The position numbers and the translations under genes are program-made. Positions 1 through 7,696 of a DNA stretch of 32,947 bases are shown here, piece after piece (the stretch's first letter is position 1; the number at the start of each line of letters is the position of its first letter). Source of the DNA: Butyrivibrio sp. (GTDB lineage: Bacteria > Bacillota > Clostridia > Lachnospirales > Lachnospiraceae); NCBI GenBank assembly GCA_022486625.1, contig JAKVKH010000040.1, forward strand, positions 1 through 32,947, read 5' to 3'. The notes below the pieces were generated by a model. That model was given only the letters and a program-made list of their open reading frames with translations. It made no database searches and was not told where the DNA came from.

Positions 1-81
1 AGTTCCTGGCGGGCAATCAGGCCACTTTCCCTGCCGATATAACTCGACACATTTCCTTTTATATTCGTAACTATAACGCAT
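1..81 (-). CDS. Transposase N-terminus (partial, runs off the left edge)
   Basis: Only the first 27 codons are present, beginning at an ATG read leftwards from position 81. The peptide starts MRYSYEYKRKCVELYRQGKW, which resembles the N-terminal helix-turn-helix segment of IS3-type OrfA transposases (family from memory, moderate certainty). A strong GGAGGG ribosome site lies about 8 bases upstream, so translation from this start is credible. That site sits inside an inverted repeat (87-120). The catalytic part is outside the window, so completeness of the element cannot be judged. If the element is IS3-like, its terminal TG could be at 121-122. Confidence 0.6.
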   Translation of the reverse strand, partial: MRYSYEYKRKCVELYRQGKWPDCPPGT

Positions 82-86
82 AAAAA

Positions 87-120
87 TACCCTCCTTACTG
101 GTTGTCCAGTAAAGAGGGTA
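87..120 (-). repeat. Inverted repeat burying the transposase ribosome site (IS end)
   Basis: Two 15-base arms (87-101 and 106-120) pair with a single mismatch around the 4-base loop TTGT. The transposase Shine-Dalgarno lies within one arm. A transcript entering from the neighbouring flavoprotein gene would fold this hairpin and mask the site. Read on the minus strand, the stem is followed by ATTTTTA, so it could also act as a weak terminator. Confidence 0.7.
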
Positions 121-159
121 CATATCATTGCCCCGGTCCGTTTTTCTCAGCTACAGTTC

Positions 160-1218
160 TTATTCTCCCATCAGCTCCTGCATCAGATCATGCACGGTTG
201 TCATCTCATGGATTCTGCCGACCTCTGCGCCGCAGAAGATCAGCCCGTTTTCAACATCACCCTGCACGGCACGTGTCAGCGCATCTGTAATGCAATACGG
301 AATCTTTGCCGGATCACAGTTTTTCAGGCACCCGTAGCAGCGTCCGATTTTCATATTACCCTTCTGTACTTCCTCAAGAAAATGATTATGAAGTGCGCGT
401 CCCGGCATTCCGACCGGGCTCTTGATAATTTCAATCTGATCCGCTTCCGCATTGATATAACAGTCCTTATAACGCTGATCAGCATCACATTCTTCTGTCA
501 CAACAAATCTTGATGCAACCTGCACACCATCCGCTCCCAGTGAGAGTGCATGCATCACATCCTCATGTGTGAATATTCCGCCTGCCACAATAACAGGAAT
601 CTTCTGCTGAAATTTCACGGCAAATTCATTCACCGTCTGAATCGTATTCCTGATTACATTGTCATAATCAAGCGCCGGAATGTCTTCAAGATCCTTTTCG
701 GAAAATCCCAGATGCCCTCCTGCCTTCGGCCCTTCAATCACCACAAAATCAGCCGTCCTGTGATACCTTCTCTCCCACATCCGCAGGATCACGGAGGCAG
801 CTTTCGGAGAAGACACAATCGGTGCAATCTTTGTATTGCTCCCTTCCACATATTCCGGGAGATCCAGCGGAAGCCCCGCACCGCTGATGATCACATCTGC
901 ACCTGCACTGACAGCTGCCTTTACATGGTCCGCGTAATCTTTAAGCGCCACCATGATATTCACACCTGTCAGTCCGTTTCCTGAACGTGCCTTTTCCTTT
1001 GCCAGCAGAATATGCTTCTCAATTGCACGCAGATTTGCCTGCGCCGGATGCTGTGCAAAATCTTCCTCATCATATCCGATCTGTGCTGTGGATATGACAC
1101 CGATCCCGCCTTCTGCCGCAACTGCGCCGGCCAGCGATGACCTGCTGACCCCGACGCCCATTCCTCCCTGAATCAACGGAATTCTTGCTGTTTTATCTCC
1201 AATCTGAAGTGATTTCAT
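160..1218 (-). CDS. NAD(P)H-dependent flavin oxidoreductase, nitronate monooxygenase / FabK family
   Basis: A 352-residue cytosolic TIM-barrel flavoprotein. The N-terminus IPLIQGGMGVGVS and the motifs KAGGHLGF, VAGGI and GADGVQVASRF match the FMN-binding core of the class containing nitronate monooxygenase and enoyl-ACP reductase FabK. The sequence alone does not separate nitronate oxidation from enoyl reduction. The C-terminal part carries four cysteines (C294, C297, C301, C309) in a CX2CX3CX7C arrangement, not needed for FMN binding. The start at 1218 is preferred over an in-frame ATG 18 bases upstream because AAAGGTG lies at ribosome-site distance from it. Apparently monocistronic, with its own consensus promoter. 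Confidence 0.85.
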   Translation of the reverse strand: MKSLQIGDKTARIPLIQGGMGVGVSRSSLAGAVAAEGGIGVISTAQIGYDEEDFAQHPAQANLRAIEKHILLAKEKARSGNGLTGVNIMVALKDYADHVKAAVSAGADVIISGAGLPLDLPEYVEGSNTKIAPIVSSPKAASVILRMWERRYHRTADFVVIEGPKAGGHLGFSEKDLEDIPALDYDNVIRNTIQTVNEFAVKFQQKIPVIVAGGIFTHEDVMHALSLGADGVQVASRFVVTEECDADQRYKDCYINAEADQIEIIKSPVGMPGRALHNHFLEEVQKGNMKIGRCYGCLKNCDPAKIPYCITDALTRAVQGDVENGLIFCGAEVGRIHEMTTVHDLMQELMGE

Positions 1219-1255
1219 GTATTCACACCTTTCCACCTGTTCAGGTGATTTTTGG

Positions 1256-1269
1256 TTAAATATATTTAA
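1256..1269. promoter_or_regulatory. Perfect AT-rich palindrome in the flavoprotein leader
   Basis: TTAAATATATTTAA is a perfect 14-base palindrome between the predicted promoter (1279-1307) and the start at 1218. Its size and position fit a repressor operator, for instance of MarR/FabT type, but AT-rich palindromes also arise by chance and no second copy was seen. Confidence 0.35.
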
Positions 1270-1278
1270 TGTGTTTAC

Positions 1279-1307
1279 ATGCTATCACTGTACGGTTTAT
1301 ATGTCAA
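1279..1307 (-). promoter_or_regulatory. Sigma-A promoter of the flavoprotein gene
   Basis: On the minus strand TTGACA (1302-1307) is followed after 17 bases by TAGCAT (1279-1284). The -35 is perfect, the spacing ideal, and the distance to the start codon about 60 bases. Confidence 0.7.
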
Positions 1308-1362
1308 CATTTTGAAGTAACTAAAGTTTTGTTTCGTAGTATTGAAAACCGTGTTTCTTTTT

Positions 1363-4203
1363 TCAGCAGTCCATTACCTGCTTCAGTTTCTCATACATCT
1401 GTCCGGGATTGACCGGCTTGGAAACATGTCCGTTCATCCCTGCCTTCAGGCATTTCTGTACATCATCTGCAAATGCATCTGCCGTCATTGCCAGAATCGG
1501 GACGTTCTGTGCATCCGCCCTGTCGCAGCTTCTGATCTGACGTGCCGCCTCATACCCGTCCATTACCGGCATGCGGATATCCATCAGCACAACATCAAAA
1601 AATCCGATCGGAGATTTCTGAAACATCATAACACCCTGTTTCCCGTCTTCCGCAACTTCCACCACCATCTTTTTTTCTTCCAGCAGTGCCCTGGCAATTT
1701 CCTGGTTCAACGGATGATCCTCGCACAACAGCACGTGTTTTCCTGCCAGGACTTCGTCTCCCTGCACCGCTTTTTTCAGGTCTCCATGCTCTGCAGAAGA
1801 AACCGCCAACGCCAGCTCCGTTTTCGGAATGCAGTCAAACTCCATTTGCAGCCTGAATTCCGATCCCTTTCCAACTGTACTGTTCACCGATATGGTTCCA
1901 TTCATCAGTTCCAGCATACGCCTGACAATTGCCAGTCCCAGCCCTGAACCGCGGTTTTCAGCTGTATCACTTCTTCCTTCCTGCGTAAACGGATCAAACA
2001 GCACTTTCTGAAATTCCTCACTGATCCCGATTCCGTTATCACTGACAGAAGCAGATACCCGAAACTTTTTTTCTTCTGTCATCTGCGTCCTGATTTTCAA
2101 TACGATCGTCCCGCCCTCCGGCGTATACTTTACTGCATTGGACAACAGGTTAAAAAATATCTGATTAACGCGAAGCGGATCTGCAAGCGGAACATAATCC
2201 TGCATGGGTATGATATCAAGCTGAAAATTCTGATTTTTACTCCTGCAGAGCGGTGCAATCACCGCATCAATATAGCTGTTGAATTCCTCCACAGGATATG
2301 GCTCCGGATGCAGTTCAATCCTGTTGTTCTCCGCCTTGGACATATCAAGGATATCGTTAACCAGTCCCAGCAGGAAACCGGAAGAAGTACTGATTTTTTC
2401 AAGGCAGTCGGCAGTTTTCTTCGGATTGCTTTCTTCTTTTGCCAGATAGGTCATACCGATAATCCCGTTCAAAGGTGTCCGGATATCATGACTCATCCGT
2501 GACAGGAAGTCAGATTTTGAACGGTTTGCACACTCTGCTTCCTGAATTGCCTTCTTCAGTGCAATATTGGCCGCTTCTTCACTCTTCTGTTTTCTGCGGA
2601 CGATCATCAGAATCACCAGCATGGAAAAAAAGAAAATCAGGCAGACTGCGCCTGCCACCATCGTCAGCGGGCTGTCATAGAACAGGCCGATCAGCGTTGT
2701 ATCTTTGACGCCGTTCACCATATAGGGCGCTGCCAGTTCCGATATATCTTCATCACTGATAGACAGAATTGCCTTATCCAGAACCGACGCCAGCAGATAA
2801 TTCTGCTCTTTTCGGACTCCCAGCGCAAATTTCAGCTGATCTTCCGGCAGTGTCACACAGTTCAGCTGATTGGTCACATCCTTCCATACTGCCCGCTGTG
2901 CAGTATTGGTAAACAGATATGCCGTATCTGTTTTCCCGCTGCGTACGGCGTCTACACAGTCCTGAACGCTGTCATAGGTCGTAATACTGACATTCTGAGA
3001 TATATCATTCATCATCTGATCCATAATCAGACTGTCCCTGACAATTCCTCCGGTCTTTACCGATCCGGAAAAGCGTTTCCGGAACAGGCGCGAAACAGAT
3101 CCCGCATAATAATCCGAAGTAAGCACATATCCTTCCCTCTCCGCATGCGCTGAATCGGTACAGAAATCGCAGCAGATTGCCGCTTCTCCGTTTTGTTTCA
3201 GTTCCTGATATCTGCTGCGATCACTGATCGGCTCAATTGTGATATCAAGCCCTGTCCGTCTGAAAATTTCCCTGCACAGATCTGAAAGAATTCCTTTCAT
3301 TTCCCCGTTTTCAACATATGCATATGGTCTCTGGTCCGGGTCAATAATTGCACTGAACTTTATTCCGTTTTCCTGACATGCATTGATAAATGCACGTTCT
3401 TTTCCTGTATAGGCAATCTGATCGCCGTTATCCGCAGAGTAATATTTGTGATACAGCTCATTCTGCAATTCCGGCGCAGTATCCTGCACCTGCTCAATGG
3501 CATAATCCACTTCCGCCATCAGCTCCGTATCATCCTTTCTGGTAATGACATAAAAAGGCTTTGGATCGAACTGCGCCAGCAGCCATTCCCCGTGAATCTG
3601 TCGCAGATTGCTGGTCACTGCTGCATCGATTGTTCCGTTTTCCAGACTTTCCTTCAGTTCAGAATCGGTAGAATAATACACCGGTACATAGGTAAAGTTC
3701 TTTTCTTCTGAAAATTCACGAAAGCTGTCATTTCTGCTGTTCCCTTTCAGCATGCCGACACGCATGCCGTTCCATTTCTCATATGCTTCCGCAGAATATT
3801 TCAGATTCCCTGCTTTGATGGTCAGAATTGTATCACTGATTCCGATCGGCTGCGCTGAGAACGCAAACTTTTCTTCTCTTTCCGGTGTTCTGACCGCAGA
3901 CGTCAGAAGATCGATTTCTCCATTTTCCAGCATGCTCAGCATGTCACTCCAGCTTCTGCCTTCCTCATAGCCCTCATATTCATAATTCCAGTTAGCAAAA
4001 TCAAGCATATGCTGCAGATAATCATAGCCGTAACCGCTTTTCTTACCCTCTGCGTCCTGCATGTGATACCCGTCAAACGCAAAAAAGCCCACCTTTACCG
4101 TACGTCTGCTGCCGGCATCAGCAGACGAAGTCAAAGGCAGGCTTATAATCAGGAGCAGAACACACAACACGACAGAACATATCCGAATCAGAATTTTCTT
4201 CAT
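1363..4203 (-). CDS. Hybrid sensor histidine kinase with two periplasmic-binding-type sensor domains and a receiver
   Basis: A 946-residue membrane kinase of BvgS/EvgS-like layout. A signal peptide (about 1-28) is followed by two tandem SBP_bac_3 domains (about 35-255 and 265-495), expected to sense a small solute outside the membrane. Next come one membrane helix (about 508-530), HisKA with the phospho-acceptor H572 in SHDIRTP, a HATPase domain with GSGLGLAI, and a C-terminal receiver with D875 in LMDIRMPVMDG. There is no HPt or DNA-binding output domain, so phosphate must pass to a partner not seen here. It lies 85 bases downstream of an AraC gene on the same strand, and no promoter was recognised in the gap, so co-transcription is likely. 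AGGAAAG precedes the ATG. Ligand unknown. Confidence 0.9.
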   Translation of the reverse strand: MKKILIRICSVVLCVLLLIISLPLTSSADAGSRRTVKVGFFAFDGYHMQDAEGKKSGYGYDYLQHMLDFANWNYEYEGYEEGRSWSDMLSMLENGEIDLLTSAVRTPEREEKFAFSAQPIGISDTILTIKAGNLKYSAEAYEKWNGMRVGMLKGNSRNDSFREFSEEKNFTYVPVYYSTDSELKESLENGTIDAAVTSNLRQIHGEWLLAQFDPKPFYVITRKDDTELMAEVDYAIEQVQDTAPELQNELYHKYYSADNGDQIAYTGKERAFINACQENGIKFSAIIDPDQRPYAYVENGEMKGILSDLCREIFRRTGLDITIEPISDRSRYQELKQNGEAAICCDFCTDSAHAEREGYVLTSDYYAGSVSRLFRKRFSGSVKTGGIVRDSLIMDQMMNDISQNVSITTYDSVQDCVDAVRSGKTDTAYLFTNTAQRAVWKDVTNQLNCVTLPEDQLKFALGVRKEQNYLLASVLDKAILSISDEDISELAAPYMVNGVKDTTLIGLFYDSPLTMVAGAVCLIFFFSMLVILMIVRRKQKSEEAANIALKKAIQEAECANRSKSDFLSRMSHDIRTPLNGIIGMTYLAKEESNPKKTADCLEKISTSSGFLLGLVNDILDMSKAENNRIELHPEPYPVEEFNSYIDAVIAPLCRSKNQNFQLDIIPMQDYVPLADPLRVNQIFFNLLSNAVKYTPEGGTIVLKIRTQMTEEKKFRVSASVSDNGIGISEEFQKVLFDPFTQEGRSDTAENRGSGLGLAIVRRMLELMNGTISVNSTVGKGSEFRLQMEFDCIPKTELALAVSSAEHGDLKKAVQGDEVLAGKHVLLCEDHPLNQEIARALLEEKKMVVEVAEDGKQGVMMFQKSPIGFFDVVLMDIRMPVMDGYEAARQIRSCDRADAQNVPILAMTADAFADDVQKCLKAGMNGHVSKPVNPGQMYEKLKQVMDC

Positions 4204-4288
4204 ACAACGACGACTTTCCTGAAATCAGGGTTCAACTGTTCATTTACATATATTTTACACCAGTAAACACTTTTCCGATAGTTTTCTT

Positions 4289-5077
4289 TTATTTCCCGGA
4301 TAATTCTGTTCTACGGTATTCTCCCGGCGTCATACCGGTTTCTTTCTTAAACTGCCGCATAAAATACACATCATACTCATATCCGCAGCATTCTGCAATC
4401 TTCTGCACCGTAAAATCAGTTCCTGTCAGCAGCTTTTTACTGTTCTCGATTCTGCTGTGAATCACATCGTTCATCAGTGTCACTGTAAACAGCTTCTTAT
4501 ACATATGCTGCAGATAGGATGCACTGATGGACAGCTCTGCGGCTGTCTGTTCCACGGTTCTTGAAACCGCCGGCCGGTTATAGATATCTGAACGGAGCTG
4601 AACAAGCTGATCATATAAGGAACGCTGCATACCGCTTTCATCCCGTTCCGACAGGTCCATGATCTTATTGGACAGCAGCTGCATGTATAACCGCAGCGTA
4701 CTTTCTTTTGACGGGTCCGCCGAATAATATTCCAGACTCATCTGCCGGATCAGCATAGATATGATATCGCTGTCTGTCATGCGGATTATCGTATTGAAAC
4801 GGATATGATTTCCCTCCCACCACAGAAGTTCTTCCGGTTCCATGGAGAAATGAATCCAGTCATCCACATAGGTATCCTCTGCTGCACCATAGTCCTGCGG
4901 TGTTGTCTGATCATAAAGAACCGCGCAATGAGCAGGATAGATCTGTTTTCTGTCTTCAAGCACATGAAATGACGGTGTCTTCATCACCAGCAGCAGATAA
5001 TCGCCATATCCTCCCGGCCGCTTTATTTCAAAGTCGCGTTCATGTACCGTATTATATCCGATTCCGATAATATTCAT
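4289..5077 (-). CDS. AraC-family transcriptional regulator
   Basis: A 262-residue regulator. The N-terminal ~150 residues look like an AraC-type cupin ligand domain. The C-terminal ~100 residues carry the double helix-turn-helix, including SISASYLQHMYKKLF and the signature region CGYEYDVYFMRQFKKETGMT, ending at PGEYR. The ATG at 5077 is chosen over one 15 bases upstream because GATGAGG sits correctly before it. It is divergent from the GH27 gene, with overlapping promoters, and upstream of the hybrid kinase gene. That makes it a candidate local regulator of alpha-galactoside use; the inducer is unknown. Confidence 0.87.
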   Translation of the reverse strand: MNIIGIGYNTVHERDFEIKRPGGYGDYLLLVMKTPSFHVLEDRKQIYPAHCAVLYDQTTPQDYGAAEDTYVDDWIHFSMEPEELLWWEGNHIRFNTIIRMTDSDIISMLIRQMSLEYYSADPSKESTLRLYMQLLSNKIMDLSERDESGMQRSLYDQLVQLRSDIYNRPAVSRTVEQTAAELSISASYLQHMYKKLFTVTLMNDVIHSRIENSKKLLTGTDFTVQKIAECCGYEYDVYFMRQFKKETGMTPGEYRRTELSGK

Positions 5078-5121
5078 TTTGATCCTCATCATGAAAAAGC
5101 AGAATTGTTCAGTTACCTGAT

Positions 5122-5150
5122 AGCATAGTTTATTGTTTTGATGCTGTCAA
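5122..5150 (-). promoter_or_regulatory. Promoter of the araC-type / hybrid kinase unit
   Basis: TTGACA (5145-5150, minus strand) and TATGCT (5122-5127) with a 17-base spacer. It physically overlaps the opposing promoter of the GH27 gene. Confidence 0.65.
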
Positions 5151-5167
5151 TCCACTAGACTGATAAT
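5138..5167 (+). promoter_or_regulatory. Candidate promoter of the GH27 gene
   Basis: TTGATG (5138-5143) and GATAAT (5162-5167) with an 18-base spacer. A small dyad, ACAGT-TT-ACTGT, lies just downstream near 5176-5187 and might be a regulator site. Confidence 0.5.
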
Positions 5168-5211
5168 AAAGAAAAACAGTTTACTGTATGATCGAAAGGA
5201 GAATTTCTGAC

Positions 5212-6468
5212 ATGATTGCAAAGAAACCGCCAATGGGCTGGAACAGCTGGGACTGCTATGGCAGTGCTGTCACTGAAGCACAGGTAAAGGCGAATGCAGA
5301 CTACATGGCTGCAAATATGAAAGCGTTCGGATGGGAATATGTTGTCGTCGATATCGAATGGTATCAGCCAACCGCTGACACACATGAATATCATCCGTTT
5401 TCGGATTTATGTATGGATGAATACGGAAGGCTTCTGCCCGCGCCGAACCGTTTTCCTTCTGCCGCAGACGGCAAAGGCTTTACGACACTCGCCGCCTATA
5501 TCCATGACCTTGGTCTGAAATTCGGCATCCACATCATGCGCGGTATGCCGCGTATGGCTGCACATAAAGATCTTCCTGTCTTAAACTCTGATTACACCGC
5601 ACGGCAGGTTGCCGATCCGAATTCTATCTGTGCCTGGAACCCGGATATGTACGGACTCAAATGTGAGCAGGTCGAAGCCGGCGCACGTGCCTACTATGAA
5701 AGTATCTTCCGTCTGTACGCCGACTGGGGCGTTGATTTTGTGAAAGTGGATGACATTGCAAGAGAATACCCGCAGTGCAGACGTGAAATTGAGCTGATCT
5801 CCGAAGCCTGCCGCAGCTGCGGACGTGATATCGTTCTGAGTCTTTCTCCGGGACCTGCTCCGCTGGAACAGGCAGAGCATCTGAAAAAATATGCCAACAT
5901 GTGGCGGATCACAGATGATTTCTGGGACGACTGGAAACTGCTCCTTGCGATGTTCGAGCGTGCTGAAAAATGGTGCACCCATTCCGGCCCCGGACACTGG
6001 CCGGATGCTGATATGCTGCCCGTCGGCGCACTTCGTCAGGACTACAGCAGCGTTGACCGGACCAAATTCACGCAGGATGAGCAGATCACCATGATGTCCC
6101 TGTGGTGCATGATGAGGGCACCGCTGATTGCCGGCGCAAATCTCCCTCAGAATGATGAATTTACGCTGCAGCTTCTGACAAACCGGGAAGTTCTGGAAAT
6201 AGAGCAGACAACCCACTGCGGTCATCAGCTTTATCGCACCGATTCCGAAATTGCCTGGCTGGCGCCGGAAAAAGGCAGCAAGGGCTGCTATCTGGCACTG
6301 TTCAATATTGCAGATGAGGATCATGAGATCAGAATAGATCTCGCAGACTATGAACTGGAAAACTATCATCAGGCCAGAGAACTCTGGTCCCATAAAGAAT
6401 CTTCTGTAAATGGATCTGTTTCTGCCTGTGTCAGAAAACACGGCGCCGTAATCTTCCGGCTGTCCTGA
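5212..6468 (+). CDS. Alpha-galactosidase, glycoside hydrolase family 27
   Basis: A 418-residue enzyme without signal peptide, so probably cytoplasmic. It would release terminal alpha-galactose from imported oligosaccharides. The family hallmark PPMGWNSWDCYG is at the N-terminus. The catalytic nucleophile is likely D180 in DFVKVDD; this replaces the usual KYD/KFD form with KVD. The acid/base is likely D235 or D236 in WRITDDFWDDW. The family barrel is followed by a small beta domain ending in VIFRLS. Start 5212 is chosen because AAAGGAG lies 10 bases upstream; the in-frame ATG at 5188 has no ribosome site. The gene ends 5 bases from the convergent lrgB stop, with no terminator between. Exact substrate is uncertain, as the family also includes other alpha-galactoside and alpha-N-acetylgalactosaminide hydrolases. 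Confidence 0.85.
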   Translation: MIAKKPPMGWNSWDCYGSAVTEAQVKANADYMAANMKAFGWEYVVVDIEWYQPTADTHEYHPFSDLCMDEYGRLLPAPNRFPSAADGKGFTTLAAYIHDLGLKFGIHIMRGMPRMAAHKDLPVLNSDYTARQVADPNSICAWNPDMYGLKCEQVEAGARAYYESIFRLYADWGVDFVKVDDIAREYPQCRREIELISEACRSCGRDIVLSLSPGPAPLEQAEHLKKYANMWRITDDFWDDWKLLLAMFERAEKWCTHSGPGHWPDADMLPVGALRQDYSSVDRTKFTQDEQITMMSLWCMMRAPLIAGANLPQNDEFTLQLLTNREVLEIEQTTHCGHQLYRTDSEIAWLAPEKGSKGCYLALFNIADEDHEIRIDLADYELENYHQARELWSHKESSVNGSVSACVRKHGAVIFRLS

Positions 6469-6473
6469 TTCTT

Positions 6474-7166
6474 TTACATGAACTGTGCGAAAACGGAAGC
6501 ACCGATGACCGTCAGCAGGCCGGCAACGGCAATAGACAGGCTGCTCATCGCACCTTCCGTTTCTCCCATGGTCATGGCTCTCGCTGTACCGATGGCGTGT
6601 GAAGCAGTCCCGATTGCCACACCTTTTGCAACCGGTTCTGAAATATGAAACATCCTGCAGATTGTCTCTGCAAAAATATTCCCGAGAATTCCCGTGATAA
6701 TTATCACAGCAACGGTCAGCGTTACGTATCCGCCCAGTTCCTGTGATACACCCATGCCGATCGCCGTAGTAATTGACTTTGGCAGCAATGTCACATATTC
6801 CTTATGACTCAGATGGAAAAAAGCTGCCATAACCAGGATACTGCAAAGACTCGTCAGCACACCTGAAGAAATCCCTGCAAGGACTGCCTTCCAGTTCTTC
6901 TTCAGTTCTTCAATCCGCTCATACAGGGGAATTGCCAGGCACACGGTCGCCGGTGTCAGCAGATAGCTTAAATATTTTGCACTTGCATAATAGGTTTTAT
7001 AATCAATATGTGCTGTCACCAATACCAGAATGGTCAGAATAATCGAGATCAAAAGCGGATTGAATACTGCCAGTCTGAACTTTTTCTGCAGCATCATTCC
7101 GGCACCGTATGTCAGGATACTGACCATTACACCGAAAAAAACTGAATTCTGAAAAAAATCATTCAT
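6474..7166 (-). CDS. lrgB: LrgB/CidB-family membrane protein
   Basis: A 230-residue polytopic membrane protein. Conserved features include PATVCLAIPLYE, KSITTAIGM, and the C-terminal GTASHAIGTARAM motif of LrgB/CidB/YohK proteins. Known members work with the LrgA partner in murein-hydrolase control or as pyruvate transporters (PftAB in Bacillus). Which role applies here cannot be told. The start at 7166 overlaps the lrgA stop by 8 bases and has AGAGG upstream, showing translational coupling; an in-frame ATG at 7187 is less well placed. Confidence 0.9.
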   Translation of the reverse strand: MNDFFQNSVFFGVMVSILTYGAGMMLQKKFRLAVFNPLLISIILTILVLVTAHIDYKTYYASAKYLSYLLTPATVCLAIPLYERIEELKKNWKAVLAGISSGVLTSLCSILVMAAFFHLSHKEYVTLLPKSITTAIGMGVSQELGGYVTLTVAVIIITGILGNIFAETICRMFHISEPVAKGVAIGTASHAIGTARAMTMGETEGAMSSLSIAVAGLLTVIGASVFAQFM

Positions 7167-7524
7167 CTTCCTCTGCCTCTTTTCCATGCCGGATCACCAG
7201 CTGTGTGGTAATTCCTGCCACCGCCATGACTGCAAACGTGGATACAAGCGTAATCACCACGCAGGGCACGAATATCGTTCTGATTCTGGGCCATGACGTA
7301 AGAAGCCCTACTGCCGCCGGAATAAACATCAGCGGCATGATTTCAATCAGAAACGTCCCGGTTTCCTTCACTGCTTCACAGGGAAAGATTCCTGTTCTGA
7401 GGCAGACAAACATCATCACCAGCCCGTAAATACTGGCAGGAACAGGAAGCGGGAGCAGCTGATTTAACAGTTCTCCCAGAAAAGATATGGTCAGAATAAT
7501 TGCAAACTGTCTGATATATTTCAT
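7159..7524 (-). CDS. lrgA: LrgA/CidA-family holin-like membrane protein
   Basis: A 121-residue protein with about four membrane helices. The pattern LPVPASIYGLVMMF and the segment FLIEIMPLMFIPAAVGL are typical of LrgA/CidA. It is the first gene of a two-gene operon with lrgB and forms the membrane complex with it. An AAGGAG site precedes the ATG at a rather long spacing of about 14 bases, which may lower translation. No LytSR genes are adjacent; instead a hybrid kinase is divergent and nearly shares the promoter region, so that kinase could be the sensor. Confidence 0.9.
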   Translation of the reverse strand: MKYIRQFAIILTISFLGELLNQLLPLPVPASIYGLVMMFVCLRTGIFPCEAVKETGTFLIEIMPLMFIPAAVGLLTSWPRIRTIFVPCVVITLVSTFAVMAVAGITTQLVIRHGKEAEEDE

Positions 7525-7553
7525 CGTAATTCTTTATTCTCCTTCAGCAGAAA

Positions 7554-7575
7554 CCCGATAGAATGCTTCATCGGG
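7554..7575 (-). promoter_or_regulatory. Small stem-loop in the lrgA leader
   Basis: CCCGAT (7554-7559) pairs with ATCGGG (7570-7575), and the inner GAA/TTC can add three pairs around a bulge. On the minus strand it is followed by TTTCTG, so it is at best a weak attenuator. It lies between the lrgA promoter and its ribosome site. Confidence 0.35.
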
Positions 7576-7583
7576 CAGTCTTC

Positions 7584-7612
7584 ATGCTACTCTGATGTCC
7601 GGAAACGGTCAA
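7584..7612 (-). promoter_or_regulatory. Promoter of lrgAB
   Basis: TTGACC (7607-7612, minus strand) and TAGCAT (7584-7589) with a 17-base spacer. Its -35 box abuts the -35 box of the opposing promoter at 7613. Confidence 0.65.
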
Positions 7613-7641
7613 TTGGAGAATTCACGAATTCATGATATGAT
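7613..7641 (+). promoter_or_regulatory. Promoter of the second hybrid kinase gene
   Basis: TTGGAG (7613-7618) and TATGAT (7636-7641) with a 17-base spacer, about 55 bases before the TTG start. Back-to-back with the lrgA promoter without any spacing. Confidence 0.6.
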
Positions 7642-7696
7642 AATTACAAATATCTCATCAATTTGAATCATTTTCAGTGAATCCGGAGGTGCTCCA

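Noticed and set aside
5581..6441. Long open frame antisense to the GH27 gene
   Set aside because: No recognisable protein features and no ribosome site; it mirrors the codon bias of a clear enzyme gene on the other strand. The same applies to the frames at 1342-1947 and 24456-24707.
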